64,000 bases of DNA from Phaseolus vulgaris (Eukaryota > Streptophyta > Magnoliopsida > Fabales > Fabaceae): the NCBI RefSeq assembly GCF_000499845.2, contig NC_023750.2, forward strand, positions 8,813,790 through 8,877,789. The letters run 5' to 3'. Every line of letters starts with the position of its first letter. Positions within the stretch are counted from its first letter, which is position 1. Under the pieces are notes generated by a model. It worked only from the letters and a program-made list of their open reading frames with translations, was not told the DNA's origin and ran no database searches. The translations under genes and the position numbers were made by a program. Of the stretch, positions 1 to 11,091 are shown piece by piece.

Positions 1-628
1 TCGTGTCCTGGTGTCCCATGCTGGAGTTGGTGTTTCATAGGGACAAATTCCACTTTTTTCCCTTTCTAAGGATAGATAGCAATTGCCTAAGGGAAGAAAG
101 AAGAGTACATGGTAATAAAGAAGAGTATGGTTATTTCTGATTAGTTGATAGAGCATAAAACTATTTATGATTACACACGAATAATACTATTGCATGTTCA
201 TTAAACTCAACAAAATATCTCCTCTTAGGAATTTGTATCACAATTTAAGCATGGCATTTTCAATTTTAATGAAAGTGCATAATCTGCAAGAATCAGGACA
301 ACCATGTGCATTATCAAAACGCAAAGGAAGATAGGTCCCAATAATAAAAGCCATATCAGCGTCAGGATCACCAAACAACAAAAAAACAAGATTCAAGGAC
401 CAGTTTGATTTGAACTAGTCCTTTCTCTAATAAGCCTTTGTCTTTATCTTGGAATCTATGCATCCATGGACCGCAAGCATAGATATGCCCAAGCAACCTA
501 CCGAAAGCAGAATTGAAAACAAATGTGAAAACATAATAACTGGAAAAACTGGATCAGAAATAGTGAATGAAAACAAATGGTTGGGATCCTTTTTTCTTTT
601 CTTTTTTGAGCTGGAGCAGATTTAACTA

Positions 629-822
629 TGAACCATAACCCTAGAAGCAGAAACACCCTGAACCATAACCCTGCACTCCCTTAGAAGAAGAAACAAATTA
701 CCGTGGTGAAGCAGCAGAAGCAGATTCGTGGTGAAGCAGCAGAAGCAGGTTCGTGGTGGAGGAGGAGAAACAGATCCGGTGGAGGAGGAGAAACAGATCC
801 GGTGGAGGAGAAACAGGTCCGG
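629..822. repeat. short imperfect purine-rich repeats
   Basis: The 12-mer aaccataaccct occurs twice near 630-672. A block reading gtggtgaagcagcagaagca occurs twice (about 703 and 727), and a block reading ggtggaggaggagaaacaga occurs about three times (about 753-822). No coding sense is evident. They may be internal sequence of the CACTA-type element that ends at 1541. The first 600 bases of the window hold nothing I can name. Confidence 0.5.
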
Positions 823-1171
823 TGGATGAGAAGCTATGGTAGAGGATGAGAAGTACTGTGGAAGTGGAAGAGGAGAATGAACATTTTAGTCCAAAGTTGT
901 AAAAAGTGAGTATTTTCCTAAGGTTTGAAAATACATGGAAAAGTTAAAAAAAAGATAATTTTTCTTTTTCTATTAAAAATATTTATATAAAATAAATAAA
1001 AAATAATTAATTTTAATTAAATAAATATTTAAAATCAATAATATTTTTTAAAAAATTTATATGTTTAAAGTTACATTTTCAAAAACTTTAAGAATTTAGT
1101 TATCAAATATATTAAAATTATTTTTTAAATTATTTTTTTATGAGATTTTAGAATAAATTAATGAAACTTAA

Positions 1172-1470
1172 CAAAGGTTAAAAAACCTCAACTATTTTGC
1201 AGAGGTTTTAAAGTAAACCTTTGAAAATTAACTAAGGTTAAAAAACCTCCGTTATTTTGCGGAGGTTTTGAAATAAACCTATGGAAATTAATGAAGGTTA
1301 AAAAAACCTCAGTTATTTTGCGGAGATTTTAAAATAAACCTTCGGAAATTAATGAAGGTTAAAAAAACCTCCGTCATTTTGCCAAGGTTTTATAATAAAC
1401 CTTTGGAATTTAAATAAGGTTAAAAAACCTCCGTTATTTTGTTGAGGTTTTAGAAAAAAACCTCTATTAA
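1172..1470. repeat. 60-bp subterminal tandem repeats with foldback core
   Basis: About five copies of a roughly 60-61 bp unit begin with aaggttaaaaaacctc near 1174, 1234, 1294, 1353 and 1413. Several copies contain acctccg...cggaggt arms around an AT core, so each can fold back on itself. Arrays of short, partly inverted repeats next to the terminus are the expected transposase-binding region of CACTA elements. Confidence 0.65.
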
Positions 1471-1544
1471 TTAAATCAATTCCTAAGGTTATGTTAACCT
1501 CCGCTAAATAACCTCCACTAAAACCTTTTTTTCTTGTAGTGTAA

Positions 1545-1941
1545 GGAAACGAAAATGACAATGGCAACGAAGTGAATAATGAATGATGCGAAAACGAAAA
1601 CGAAAACGAATGAGTGAAACTGAAACTTACAAAACGCAGAGAGAAGAAACTGAACTGAGCGCAAAACGTTGAAACGAAGAGCGGAGAAGAGGAAAGTGAA
1701 AGTGAAAGTGAAACTAGTGGTGCGCTTCAAATTTTTAGGGTAAAATTGTTTTACAAATGCGGTTGTAGGGTAAGACCGCATTTGTAAATCATTTGAATTA
1801 ATTTACAAATGCGGTCTTACCCTACAACCGCATTTGTAAAACAATTTAATTTCAAAAATGCCACCGCGTTTTTTACAAATGTGTTTAAGCGCAAAGCCGC
1901 ACTAAATAAAGGGTCGTTGTTTTCCATTTCTGCACTAGTGT
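1545..1941. mobile_element. right end of a second CACTA-like element
   Basis: A second terminus reads tttccatttctgcactagtg and ends at 1941; inverted it begins CACTAGTGCAGAAATGG, another CACTA-type end. Inside it are repeats of ttacaaatgcggt in both orientations, including the large hairpin at 1743-1847. The left end was not identified, so the start given is provisional. The element that ends at 1541 may be nested in this one. Confidence 0.45.
1743..1847. repeat. 47-bp perfect inverted repeat, 11-base loop
   Basis: Bases 1743-1789 and 1801-1847 are exact reverse complements (47 bp each) around an 11-base spacer. Each arm itself carries inverted copies of acaaatgcggt, so the arms are internally symmetrical. 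The complementarity stops at the next base on each side. It lies 94 bp inside the CACTA-like terminus at 1941 and looks like a subterminal repeat array that has become a near-perfect palindrome. Confidence 0.9.
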
Positions 1942-1944
1942 ATG

Positions 1945-2969
1945 TTCCAAGCCTATGCTTTTTGAAACCAGTATTACCATTGTGGTCTGCAAGAGGCATT
2001 GATCCTTAATGAGCTGCAAAGAAAACTTTTATCTGAACTAAAAAGGTTGAACTATTGTTTATAGTTTTGTATGAAAAAAAAGTTAATCGGACTTTGATTA
2101 TGATTATGAGCATATGATTAAAAAACACACACAAAAATTATATCAATATAAACATATTTTTACAAACAATAAAACACAGTTCAGGATTTAGTTCAAACAA
2201 TTATAAAATATAATACAAAGAGAATGAATAGAAATTTTTTATATTGATTTGTCTCAAGTTGATTGTACATTCTCTTCTTGACAAATTAGTAAAGTTCCAA
2301 TACCAATTATTGATTAAGAAAGTTTCTATCAATTTTAATACAAGAACCATAAAAAGGAAGTAAGAACAAATATTTGCATGATATAAATAGTATGAATAAA
2401 TGGTCAAATGCACTTTTTCATTAAGTGTTAGAGATTTCAATTATCTTTGTTGTGGCTAGTCAAAATAAATTTTCTTAAACATTATTCAAGACAATTTTAT
2501 CTTATTCAAATTTAAATTCACAAGGTCAAGCCTCCCAATACACATAATTGAAATTTACACTTCTCAACATAGTGTGTAGAAAATAAGAAAGTTACAAGAA
2601 GAGAGGATTGAATTGTGTTTTTAATAACCTTTTAAAACTTTTGGTAAATATCATCTAATGATTATTACTCGTATGATAGTTGTGTATGATAATCAGTCTA
2701 TTAATACCTTTTTAACTTATTGTGCATAATTTAACAAATTTATTTCTTTAAAGCTTTTTCGAAACATATTTTCACAATGAATCTCCTTCTTAGGCTAGTG
2801 CATTGAATAATAACATGCAAAGTAAAGGAGAGAAGGAGAAGAAGAAACATACAAAATTTGACTACGTCTAAGTCTCATTCAACAGATTGAGTTCCATTAT
2901 GCAAAATAATGTTACGAAGTAAAATACGAGTATTATTTCGAATCGTTAGCCACTCTTGACTAACCCTTT
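1945..2969. other. AT-rich intergenic sequence, nothing recognised
   Basis: Only short, low-complexity open frames occur here, with no protein similarity, RNA gene or repeat structure that I can support. Confidence 0.5.
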
Positions 2970-2973
2970 CAAG

Positions 2974-3440
2974 TATTCTTTGGAACGTAGCTATACTCTT
3001 GACTAATCCCTTTGAGTATTCTTCGGAACGTAATCACTCATGTTTAACCTCTTCTAGTATTTTTTGGGCAAGTAATCACTCTTAGATAACCCGTTTAAGA
3101 GTATTCATGTACAACTGTCACTCTTATAAAATAACCTCTTTGTCAAACTGTCACTCTTAGCTAAGATAAATAAACTATCTGAATAGTAATCAACATATTA
3201 TAGAGTATTCTTTGGGAACGTAGTTACTCTTGACTAACTTCTTTGAGTATTCTTTCGGAACGTAATCACTCATGTTTAACCTCTTCAAGTATTGTTTGGG
3301 CAAGTAGTCACTCCTAGCTAACCCATTTTATTCTTTGTACAACTTTCACTCCTAGCTAATAACCGAGTATTCTTTGTCAAACAGTCACTCTTAGTTAAGA
3401 TAAATAAATTATCTGAATAGTAATCAACAAATTATAGAAG
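2974..3440. repeat. 233-bp tandem duplication
   Basis: The segment starting attctttggaacgtag at 2974 recurs as attctttgggaacgtag at 3207, and the segment ending in atctgaatagtaatcaacat near 3195 recurs near 3428. Both pairs give an offset of 233 bp. The two copies differ by scattered substitutions and small indels. Within each unit the phrase gagtattctt...cggaacgtaa...cactc is itself repeated in degenerate form. No coding function is seen. Confidence 0.8.
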
Positions 3441-3962
3441 TTCTCACTATAGAAGGATAACACGTCAACTATCTTTCTTAAATAAAAAGTTATACTAATA
3501 AAAATTAGTAGATTGTTACATTTAGGTAAGTTGGCCAGTAATGAAATAATGTTAATTTGATCACATTATGAAAGGAGAATAAATGTTGTTATCACATTTT
3601 TTTAAGTATGAATTGGAGTCTATTTTCTTTTTTCCATCAACGAGTTAATTTTGTCTTATTTAGCTTTTATTTTCATGCACATTTAAATGTGAATGTAATG
3701 TATCATACTATCTACATTTTTTATGATGTTTGATATATTATAAAAAAATTAATACTTAACATTTCATTATAAAATAATTTTAAAAATTACTAGTTATCAT
3801 GTTAAGCCTCAAATTTATTTAATAATTAAAATGTTCGCCTATATAATAATTTTTTACAAGAAAACTGCACATACTTTTTAATATAGTTATATAATTTACA
3901 TTATCATTGTATATTAAAAGAATTGTTTAGATATATATAAATATTATGTGTCTTCTTATATA
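3441..3962. other. AT-rich intergenic sequence, nothing recognised
   Basis: No gene, RNA or repeat boundary can be supported between the tandem duplication and the solo LTR. Confidence 0.5.
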
Positions 3963-5088
3963 TGTTGAACCAAGTGTGTTCAAGCTTTGAAGAATCCAAA
4001 CCCTTTGAAGGTTGATGATAGGATGAATGTGCTTGATGTTGCTGAGTTGTCTTAAGATAGGATCTGGGGTAGATTTTATGTGTAAATCCACTCTTGATTG
4101 AATCCAAAGCATAAGCATTCTCAAACCTTTTAATTGAAAAGTGTTTTTCAAACTAAGTGAAAGACAATATGTTGTTTTGTCGAAACAACCGATTGTTTTA
4201 TACTTAGGTGTTTTTAGAAATGTTGAAAACTGTTTTTGATGGTTAACTTGTTGTCAAACCAAAACAATCGATTGAATTGTGGAAACAACCGATTGTTTGT
4301 TTTGAGACCATAACAGAAAACTGTTTTGTGCTTTGACTGAGCATTAAATGTTTTTACAACTGTTTACGCTCCAGTTTTTAATGTTTTGACCCATCTTTAA
4401 ATGCAATTAATAGTTTGTTAAGATTATGCAACAAACAACTTTGTTTTAATATAGAAAAACAAATTTGAGTTTTTCAACCGTTTTTGAGCTTTTGAAAGAT
4501 TGAGATTGCTTAGAGATTGCATTGATCAAAGAGTGTGAGATAGGATTTTCATCTTGTATTGATTTTTCAGATTTTTTTCTGTAACAAGTGTAATCCTTTG
4601 TACTTTGAAAGAAACTCTGTGTGTATAGCTGAGAAATGTTGTGTGTTCTTGAGGGGATCAAGATTAGCATTCTTAGTGGTGTTGTGCTGGACCAAAGGAA
4701 GTGTGTGTCTTGAGGGGATCAAGGTCACTTCTTTGGTAGTGTTGTAAGTGATCTAGGGTTGATTGCTTAGTGGATTCCCCAGTGGTTTCTGGGAAGACTG
4801 GATGTAGCTCTGGGTTAAGAGTGAACCAGTATAAATCTCTGTGTGCATTCTCTCTATCCTTAATCTCTTTAAATTCAGTTTTTATTTTTGTAAACTGGTA
4901 TAAACAACCGATTGTTTCTGCGAAACAACCGATTGTTTTTCTGGTGTTGTGCTTATTTGCTTTGTGTTTTGGAAAATTGAATTCTGATTCAAGTATTTCT
5001 CGAAGTGATTTCATTCTAGACTTAAAAGTTTGCGAAAACCCTCTTTAAAACATTCACCCCCCTCTGTTTAAAGTCATACTTTCTAACA
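3963..5088 (+). mobile_element. solo LTR of the pol-less copia family (TSD atata)
   Basis: This 1126-bp block starts TGTTGAACCAAG and ends CTTTCTAACA, and matches the LTRs at 30256, 35392, 39586 and 44909 along its length. It is flanked by atata at 3958-3962 and 5089-5093, a perfect 5-bp TSD (inside AT-rich DNA, so slightly less diagnostic). No internal element sequence is attached, so it is a solo LTR left by LTR-LTR recombination. It carries four exact copies of AAACAACCGATTGTTT, starting at 4183, 4283, 4902 and 4923. Confidence 0.9.
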
Positions 5089-5098
5089 ATATATAATA

Positions 5099-5110
5099 CA
5101 CTACAAGAAA
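5099..5110 (+). repeat. isolated CACTA-type terminus
   Basis: CACTACAAGAAA at 5099-5110 is the plus-strand form of the terminus found inverted at 1541. It begins 11 bp after the solo LTR. I found no matching inverted end downstream, so this may be a left end whose partner is lost, or chance. Confidence 0.35.
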
Positions 5111-5547
5111 GTCATTAAATATAAATTAATTTTAGAGACAAAAAGTAATTACGCATTATATTAACTAACTTATATACCAATATTACATGTCTAGAAAACC
5201 ATGCTTGGTTACAAGTCTTATTACATGTTGGAGGGAGGGAGAGTTGTAACACCCCAGAAATACATCTAACTATTACAATACAAGTTCTATCAGTTTTTAT
5301 ACAAGCTTAAAGTCTTTCAAAATATTCTTAATACATGATTAGGACTTATAGAAATACAAATATTTACAATATAAAGTTCAAAACAACATCCTAAAGCCCT
5401 TCATGCCTTCCTACACCTATATGATCATTTGCTCGTGTGTGTACGTAGTACAGTCCTCGTAGTGCACAACACAACAAGAAAAACAAGGGTAAACTAATGA
5501 AAAACAATTCCATAACATACTTAATTCATGCAAAAAGAACCAATCAG

Positions 5548-6318
5548 TAGGGGTGGCAATACGGGGCGGGCCATGCTTCCAAAAAGTGCGGGGCGGGTTG
5601 TCCACACGGGCCAACAGCGGGGTGGGTTGTCCACTACCCCGCATAAAAAAAAAAAAAAATTTATTTTTTGTAAAAAACATCATACCCCCATTCACCCATT
5701 ATTGCAGTGTGACATTTATTTTGTTTTATTTTAAAACAATTGAATTGAATGTACTAAAAAATGAATGTTTTATTTTAATCATCTAAAGGAGTTAGTATTA
5801 AGAATGACAATGCATTTAGTTTTAAGTAAAGTCTTATATTTAAAATTTGTTAATAAAAAAATAATACAAAGAAGAGATTTCAATAAGATAGTTAAAAAAT
5901 TAGTCATCTTCATTAAAATATTTTGTAGCAAAACTTTGATAAGATACTCTTGTACATTTACATACATATATAGGAAAAAATAGATGCAAAGCAAAACTTT
6001 AATTATTTTTAATCAAGCCTTCTCACAACCCTCATACTTGAATTTATATATTTTTCTTAATTAAATGAATTGAAACACGGATAAAATTTTAATTTTTCAA
6101 TAGTAGGAATAAGTTTTTTTATAATTAATGAAATTTTAATTTTTGAAAAAAAAATTATGCGAGCTGGCCCACAGGCCCGTTTCTTACCTCTTATGCAGGG
6201 TGGGGCAATGAAATCAGCCCACACTCCTAGCGCGAGGCAGGCCAAACCGGTTTGCATTTTGCGAGCTAAACACATAGTGGGCCTATGCGGGGCGGGCCAA
6301 CTCGCATTGCCACCCCTA
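5548..6318. mobile_element. non-autonomous hAT-type element, 771 bp
   Basis: The left end reads taggggtggcaat at 5548 and the right end attgcca.cccta form closes at 6318, giving inverted terminal repeats of about 13 bp of the kind found on plant hAT elements. The flanks ccaatcag (5540-5547) and cccatcag (6319-6326) match at 7 of 8 positions, as expected for an 8-bp hAT duplication. The termini are GC-rich, with cggggcgggcca near both ends in inverted orientation, while the core is very AT-rich. There is no transposase ORF, so it would depend on an autonomous partner. Confidence 0.8.
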
Positions 6319-7078
6319 CCCATCAGCCTAATCATTTATAAAATTTTCTTTAAATGTTGTCACATCAATTTTGATACCAATTTCATCATTCATATAGACC
6401 ATACATGGATCTATTTTCAATCACGATCATTGGATTTCATTTCAATCCACAATACTTTTATTTCATTTCAATCATATTAACTACACATGGATTCATCATC
6501 TTTCGAAAGACTCATTAAGTATGCTCATATCAGAGACTAGCATCTAATTTATACATCAAGGATCATGGTAAGTTCAAACATCCAATACCAGTGTCTACAG
6601 TGGGACACGATGTGTATGAACTCCCTCGTCAACTTCTCACCACTTGATATCTTAGTCTATATGATTTAGATCATCAGTGAAGCTAGATAATCTCTGTTAA
6701 ACATATAGGCTTTTCATACTTAATGTACCATCAAACAATAACTCGTACATTATCCCAAATGTATGACATCAATTTCATACAATTTTCATCATTCATATAT
6801 AATACATATCATTCAATCACATAATATTTAAAAATTCATAACATTCAAGAACCTTTCCAACATCAAAAACAATATTTAACTTCCAAACTATCAAAATCTA
6901 ATATTTATACATGTTCATACAACATAAAATCAAACAATTTTATCAAATAACATTCCTGTAAGAGAGATTGAAACTTGGGACTACGTCCCCTCCACATTCA
7001 GATCTTCTAGCCCAGGGTACTGTTGAAAGTTAAAGTTAGTTTCCCTTACCTTAATGGTTTGCTTTCCCAACAACCTCT

Positions 7079-7433
7079 AGAATTTTATCTTATTAATATG
7101 GGTAAACTTCAAGATATAGGGGTCAAATGCAAGTCATCCAAACATAACAAAAATCCAGTATATAGTAAAATAAGTTGAAAAGATTACTTTTCTCAATTGA
7201 CCTCGCCAAGATGGAAGACTAAATCCTAAGGAAAAACAAAGAATAAGAGATCTTTAGAATTTTATCCTCTTAATATGGATAAACTTCAAGATATAAGGAT
7301 CAAATGCAAGTTATCCAAACAAAACAAAAATTCAATATATAGTAGAATAAGTGGAAAATATTACTTTTTTCAACTGACCTCATCAATATTGATGACTAAA
7401 TCTTAAGGAAAAACAGAGAAAAATGATCTTTAG
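7079..7433. repeat. 177-bp tandem duplication inside the LTR-like repeat
   Basis: The unit beginning agaattttatc at 7079 recurs at 7256, an offset of 177 bp, with about 10-15 percent divergence by eye. It includes aaacttcaagatata and aatcctaaggaaaaac blocks. The related copy at 14490-14735 also has an internal duplication at the corresponding place, though with a different period (about 134 bp). Confidence 0.75.
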
Positions 7434-7509
7434 AGCAAATATGAACTTACTCTGTTTGATAATCTGTTCAAATAGGGACGTTCCTTAACTCCTCAGCTAC
7501 AGTGTGGTG

Positions 7510-9299
7510 CAATCAGATTCTAAAATAGATGATGTATGGAGTGAGAAATGAAGAAAGAATGGAGAGAGTTCGAGAAATGGAGAGAGAGAAAGAAAAGTTG
7601 TGTGGGAGGGGGTTGATGTTCTCTAGTTCCTTTTTTTTCGTTGTTACAAGAGTTATGAATCTCTGAATAAATTTCTCTTCTGCTGAAAATTTATGTATCC
7701 AATGAGTGGGGTTTATGTTGTCAGTCATATAACTCTAGAGGTTCACTTGTGTCGGATGGATGACGGTGAGGATAGTTTTTGGAGTAATTATTATGATATG
7801 TTTTGTTAACCTTTACTGTTTTTTTTTTTTGGAGGTTATGCATATGCATAACATGTCTTTTTATAATAGAATTGGAGTATCTCTAAAATACCTATATTTA
7901 TTAAAAAAATTCTGATAAAAAAAAAAGTTTATAAGCAATTATAAATCTCTTAAAAAATCAACTAGAAATTTTTTTAACCTAACACATGGTTTTGGTAGAT
8001 CATGATTGATTTCATATGTTTTATCCTATAATTCAAGTGAAATGCGAAGTTTAAAAAAAATACATCAAATCTATCCTTATTAAAACTAGAGCAAAAATTA
8101 ATATAATTAATATGCTTGCGAAATAAAAAAAAAGGTAAAGTATCGAAAGGAAGTTTTAGCCTTAATCCAGTTCAAAACTAAGTTTAATATGACTGATACA
8201 ATCATATAATATTAATTTTGCTTACATATTGAAGTGGATTGTAATTTATAAACATTCAAAGTTCTTGAATTCATAATTGATTTGAGAGAACATGAACAAA
8301 GATAGAGTTTTTTCACCCATTAATCCTACTAGGCTTGAATAACAATTTGCTACAAAAGTATATTAAACCATAAAAATGAAAAGAAAACTATACTTTTAAT
8401 ACAAAATGTAAAACATATTATTTTATTTTAGTTTTCTTCATATTTTCTTCTTGTTATCATTAAAAAAACTATCCAAGTTATTATTGAAAACATATATATT
8501 GTCTTAAACTAACATAAAAAAATTGAATGGTTGATGTAAATCCCTATGCATGCACGAGTAGTTTCATTGTCATCACTTAAAAAGGACATTTCATGTTCAT
8601 ACCGTACAAATGTATGGAGGGAAGATGAGTGGTGGGGTATTGATGGAAGTGACCATTAGATTTGGCATGTAACCATTATTACTTATACTGTTTCAATTTG
8701 ACCATTAGGGTTAGGCATATTCATCTCATAACCTACCTAGTGGTAGCAAGTGAACATCACAAAGATTTTGGAGATATATAGGAGGAGATGTGGGGTTTGA
8801 CTTTATATCTTCACTACAAACATTCACATATATGCATAAATAATAATTATCACATACAAACTTTAAGGTACTAACATAGTACAACTTAACACATCCTAGT
8901 ATTTTATTTATGTGTTAAATATATTTTTTTTCATGTTTTTAAATGTGAATTTGTTTTTTTTCTTTCTACTTCAAATTTTCAACATTCTGAATATAATGAA
9001 TCTTTACTGAGTTTTTCAATATAAAATATGATATTAAAATATAGTATGAAATATTTTAATATTCCATACTTAAAATTCATTTACCACATACAAAAATTGA
9101 TAATAATTTGTTTAGAAAGTATAAAATTTGAATTATAAACAAAAATCAATTTTGTAAAACATAGACGAAAAATATATTTAATATTTTTTATTTATTTTTC
9201 ACATGGCAGAAAATCCATTAATTATGTTAATAATTAATTTATTGAAAATAAAATTAGTCAATCAATTTTAATAAAATATTTTTTTGTCTATAAGGTTTG
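7510..9299. other. AT-rich intergenic sequence, nothing recognised
   Basis: The first part is a purine-rich stretch that could be the edge of the LTR-like repeat. The remainder has no open frame with recognisable sequence, no RNA gene and no clear repeat. Confidence 0.5.
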
Positions 9300-10031
9300 T
9301 GTACTGGCCAGACTTCGGACCTCGGCACCAGAGAAAGACATCGGACTTCGGTGGTTCGACAGTAATGAGGGGCCACGTAAGTTGAGCCCCACAAACAGTA
9401 TGAGTTAACACCCAGTTATAAAAAAAAGACCTAAATCACGAGAGGATCATGCATGGGGTGTGTATAGTACATTCGGATACGACACAAGCAAGTGCTCCTT
9501 GGAGGCGCTAAGCCCCGCGAGGATTAGGGTTTCTAGGGAAAGACTGCATGCATGACACATGAATAATTAGGGCACCCACATAACATATGACGTTGCAGTG
9601 CTGGTACATGAGTAGGTATCGTGGCGGCTATGCTATTAGAAAGATTGCACTCCAGAAGAGATAAGTCTTGTGTCGCGGCTGTGCTAAGCTTGTGCAACGC
9701 GTCACTGGATGTCTCACCAGTGAACCCTAATTCCACTTAAGGAAAGAACCTTGAGGGATAGAGAAATTGACCTAATTACAACCTATATAAAGGGTGGTAA
9801 GAATCCTAGAAAAGGTACGTCGTTTCTAAGACTGAAACTGCTTTACATACTTTACTGTTTCTTAGTCCAATACTGACTTGATCGTCGGAGTGCAATCAAT
9901 AGGTAGGACCCCTTCTGTTTCACGGAGTCACTCTCAGCTACCCAAGGAGAGAGCTTAAACCACCAAGGAGATAGGAGGAGTCACCAACTGCCTGAGTCGA
10001 CCGGCGAGAACATTTGGCGTCCACTGTGGGG
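9300..10031 (+). mobile_element. Tat-type Ty3-gypsy LTR with primer-binding site (truncated element)
   Basis: The LTR starts TGTACTGGCCAGAC at 9300 and ends ...GGCGAGAACA at 10012. It is followed at 10015-10031 by tggcgtccactgtgggg, a close variant of the PBS used by Tat-lineage elements. A TATA-like tatataaa lies at 9784-9791, and a block shared by all four Tat-type LTRs here (TGACTTGATCGTCGGAGTGC...) at 9874-9897. Only about 100 bp of leader follows before the similarity is lost, so the body and 3' LTR are missing. The right boundary is uncertain. Confidence 0.8.
9784..9791 (+). promoter_or_regulatory. TATA-like box of the Tat-type LTR
   Basis: The sequence tatataaa lies about 80 bp upstream of the conserved TGACTTG...GGAGTGC block, a plausible U3/R promoter position within the LTR. 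Confidence 0.45.
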
Positions 10032-10039
10032 TCCGATAA

Positions 10040-11036
10040 AACTAGGTCACATTCACAATCGTGTTGAGAGTTGCTAGAACGGTTTGATTTTAAAATTTTA
10101 ATTAAGAAACCCAAATTCAATGTCACTCGGATAAATGACAAGTTGGTTTCTAATGTTTATTTATATAAGAAGGTTTTTTTTTTTTTTATGCTTATTATCA
10201 TTTTTATGTGTTCATTCTTATTGAAATAGTTTTTACTTAAATTTTCTTTCATTTTTTGTTAATTAAATGAATAATTAAGAGAATTTTTCTAAAATTTAAT
10301 AGGAATATTAGAACAAGTTGTGTTTACACCGAGGTAATGCTTGTGAACCATGACGATCTTGACAGTTGTGTAGTAAGTACACTAATATATAATTAAAATT
10401 TACGTTTAGTTGAAAAAATGAGAAGAGATTACGCATGCATAAAAAAATAATAATTATTCTTATTTTATTAAGAAATAAGTATTTCAAATGATTGATTTTA
10501 TATAATTAGGATTTTATTATTATATAACTGTAAAATAAATAATATATTTAATTATTTAATTTTCATGTAATAAATAAAATTATATAAAATGAAAACTAAT
10601 ATATATTATTTATGATTGTAGAAATAATGCAAATAAACCGACCATGCTCTGATGGGTCCATGGGTGTGTCTCGCAACTCGCAAAAACATGCGTTTAGGAA
10701 TAAAGTTGGAGAGAACGACTTCAAATAAAAATAAAAATTTAAAATATCCAATTATAACTAAAAGTAAATTAAAATTCAATCATTTGTATAATATTGTAAC
10801 TACATACTCAAATCAAATCAAACATAATACTTATAAATTGGGCTATTTTCTATTTTTTAAATTAAACAATTTTATTTATTAAAACGTGTTACTAAATTTA
10901 TGATTATTATCTTAAGTAAATTAGTAATTGGTATTGTTACTACTACTGATTTGTAACAAAAATGAAACCTGTAATATCATAGAAGGTGTGATAAAATTAT
11001 TGTAACCAGTGAAAAAAAAGAGTAAAAAATGAGTGA
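10040..11036. other. AT-rich upstream region of the PPR gene
   Basis: Degraded leader sequence of the truncated Tat element probably forms the first part. The rest is AT-rich with no recognisable ORF or repeat. It must contain the PPR promoter, but no TATA box can be assigned with confidence. Confidence 0.4.
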
Positions 11037-11040
11037 AAAA

Positions 11041-11082
11041 CCCTAAACCCTAAGCAGAAGAAGAAGAAGAAGAAGAAGAGAA
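11041..11082 (+). promoter_or_regulatory. telo-box and GAA repeat in the PPR 5' leader
   Basis: The bases ccctaaaccctaa (11041-11053) form a telo-box-like motif, common near transcription starts of plant organelle-protein and translation genes. A run of about seven GAA/AAG triplets follows immediately. Both lie within 55 bp of the PPR start codon, so they are probably in the 5' UTR or core promoter. Confidence 0.5.
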
Positions 11083-11091
11083 GAAGCAGCC

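Larger units (their letters stand above)
1..1541. mobile_element. right end of a CACTA-type DNA transposon (left end not seen)
   Basis: The sequence ends in ttcttgtagtg at 1541, the inverted form of the CACTACAAGAA terminus typical of plant CACTA (En/Spm) elements. The next three bases, taa (1542-1544), could be one half of the usual 3-bp target duplication. The inner flank is full of short subterminal repeats, as this superfamily shows. The left terminus was not found and may lie before base 1, so the start given is only the window edge. No transposase is visible, so this looks like a non-autonomous copy. Confidence 0.5.
5240..7500 (-). mobile_element. old LTR-like repeat, copy 1 (inverted relative to copy 2)
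   Basis: Read on the minus strand, this region contains phrases found in the same order at 14490-15990: agagtaagtt near the start, then taagggaaact...aacttt with gaagat.tg.atgtgg..gacgtgg, then a block around gagtctttcgaaa. The minus-strand end, near 5245, reads ggggtgttacaac, a common plant LTR 3' end. It has no coding sequence and is interrupted by a hAT-type element (5548-6318). Ends are approximate because no TSD could be fixed. It is probably a solo LTR of a Ty3-gypsy family. Confidence 0.45.

Noticed and set aside
1801..2009. short plus-strand ORF across the hairpin
   Set aside because: It runs through the inverted repeat and the transposon terminus; the matching minus-strand frame has the same first residues because of the palindrome, so neither is a gene.
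11041..11053. interstitial telomere repeat
   Set aside because: Only about two telomere-like units are present, in the promoter-proximal position where plant telo-boxes occur.
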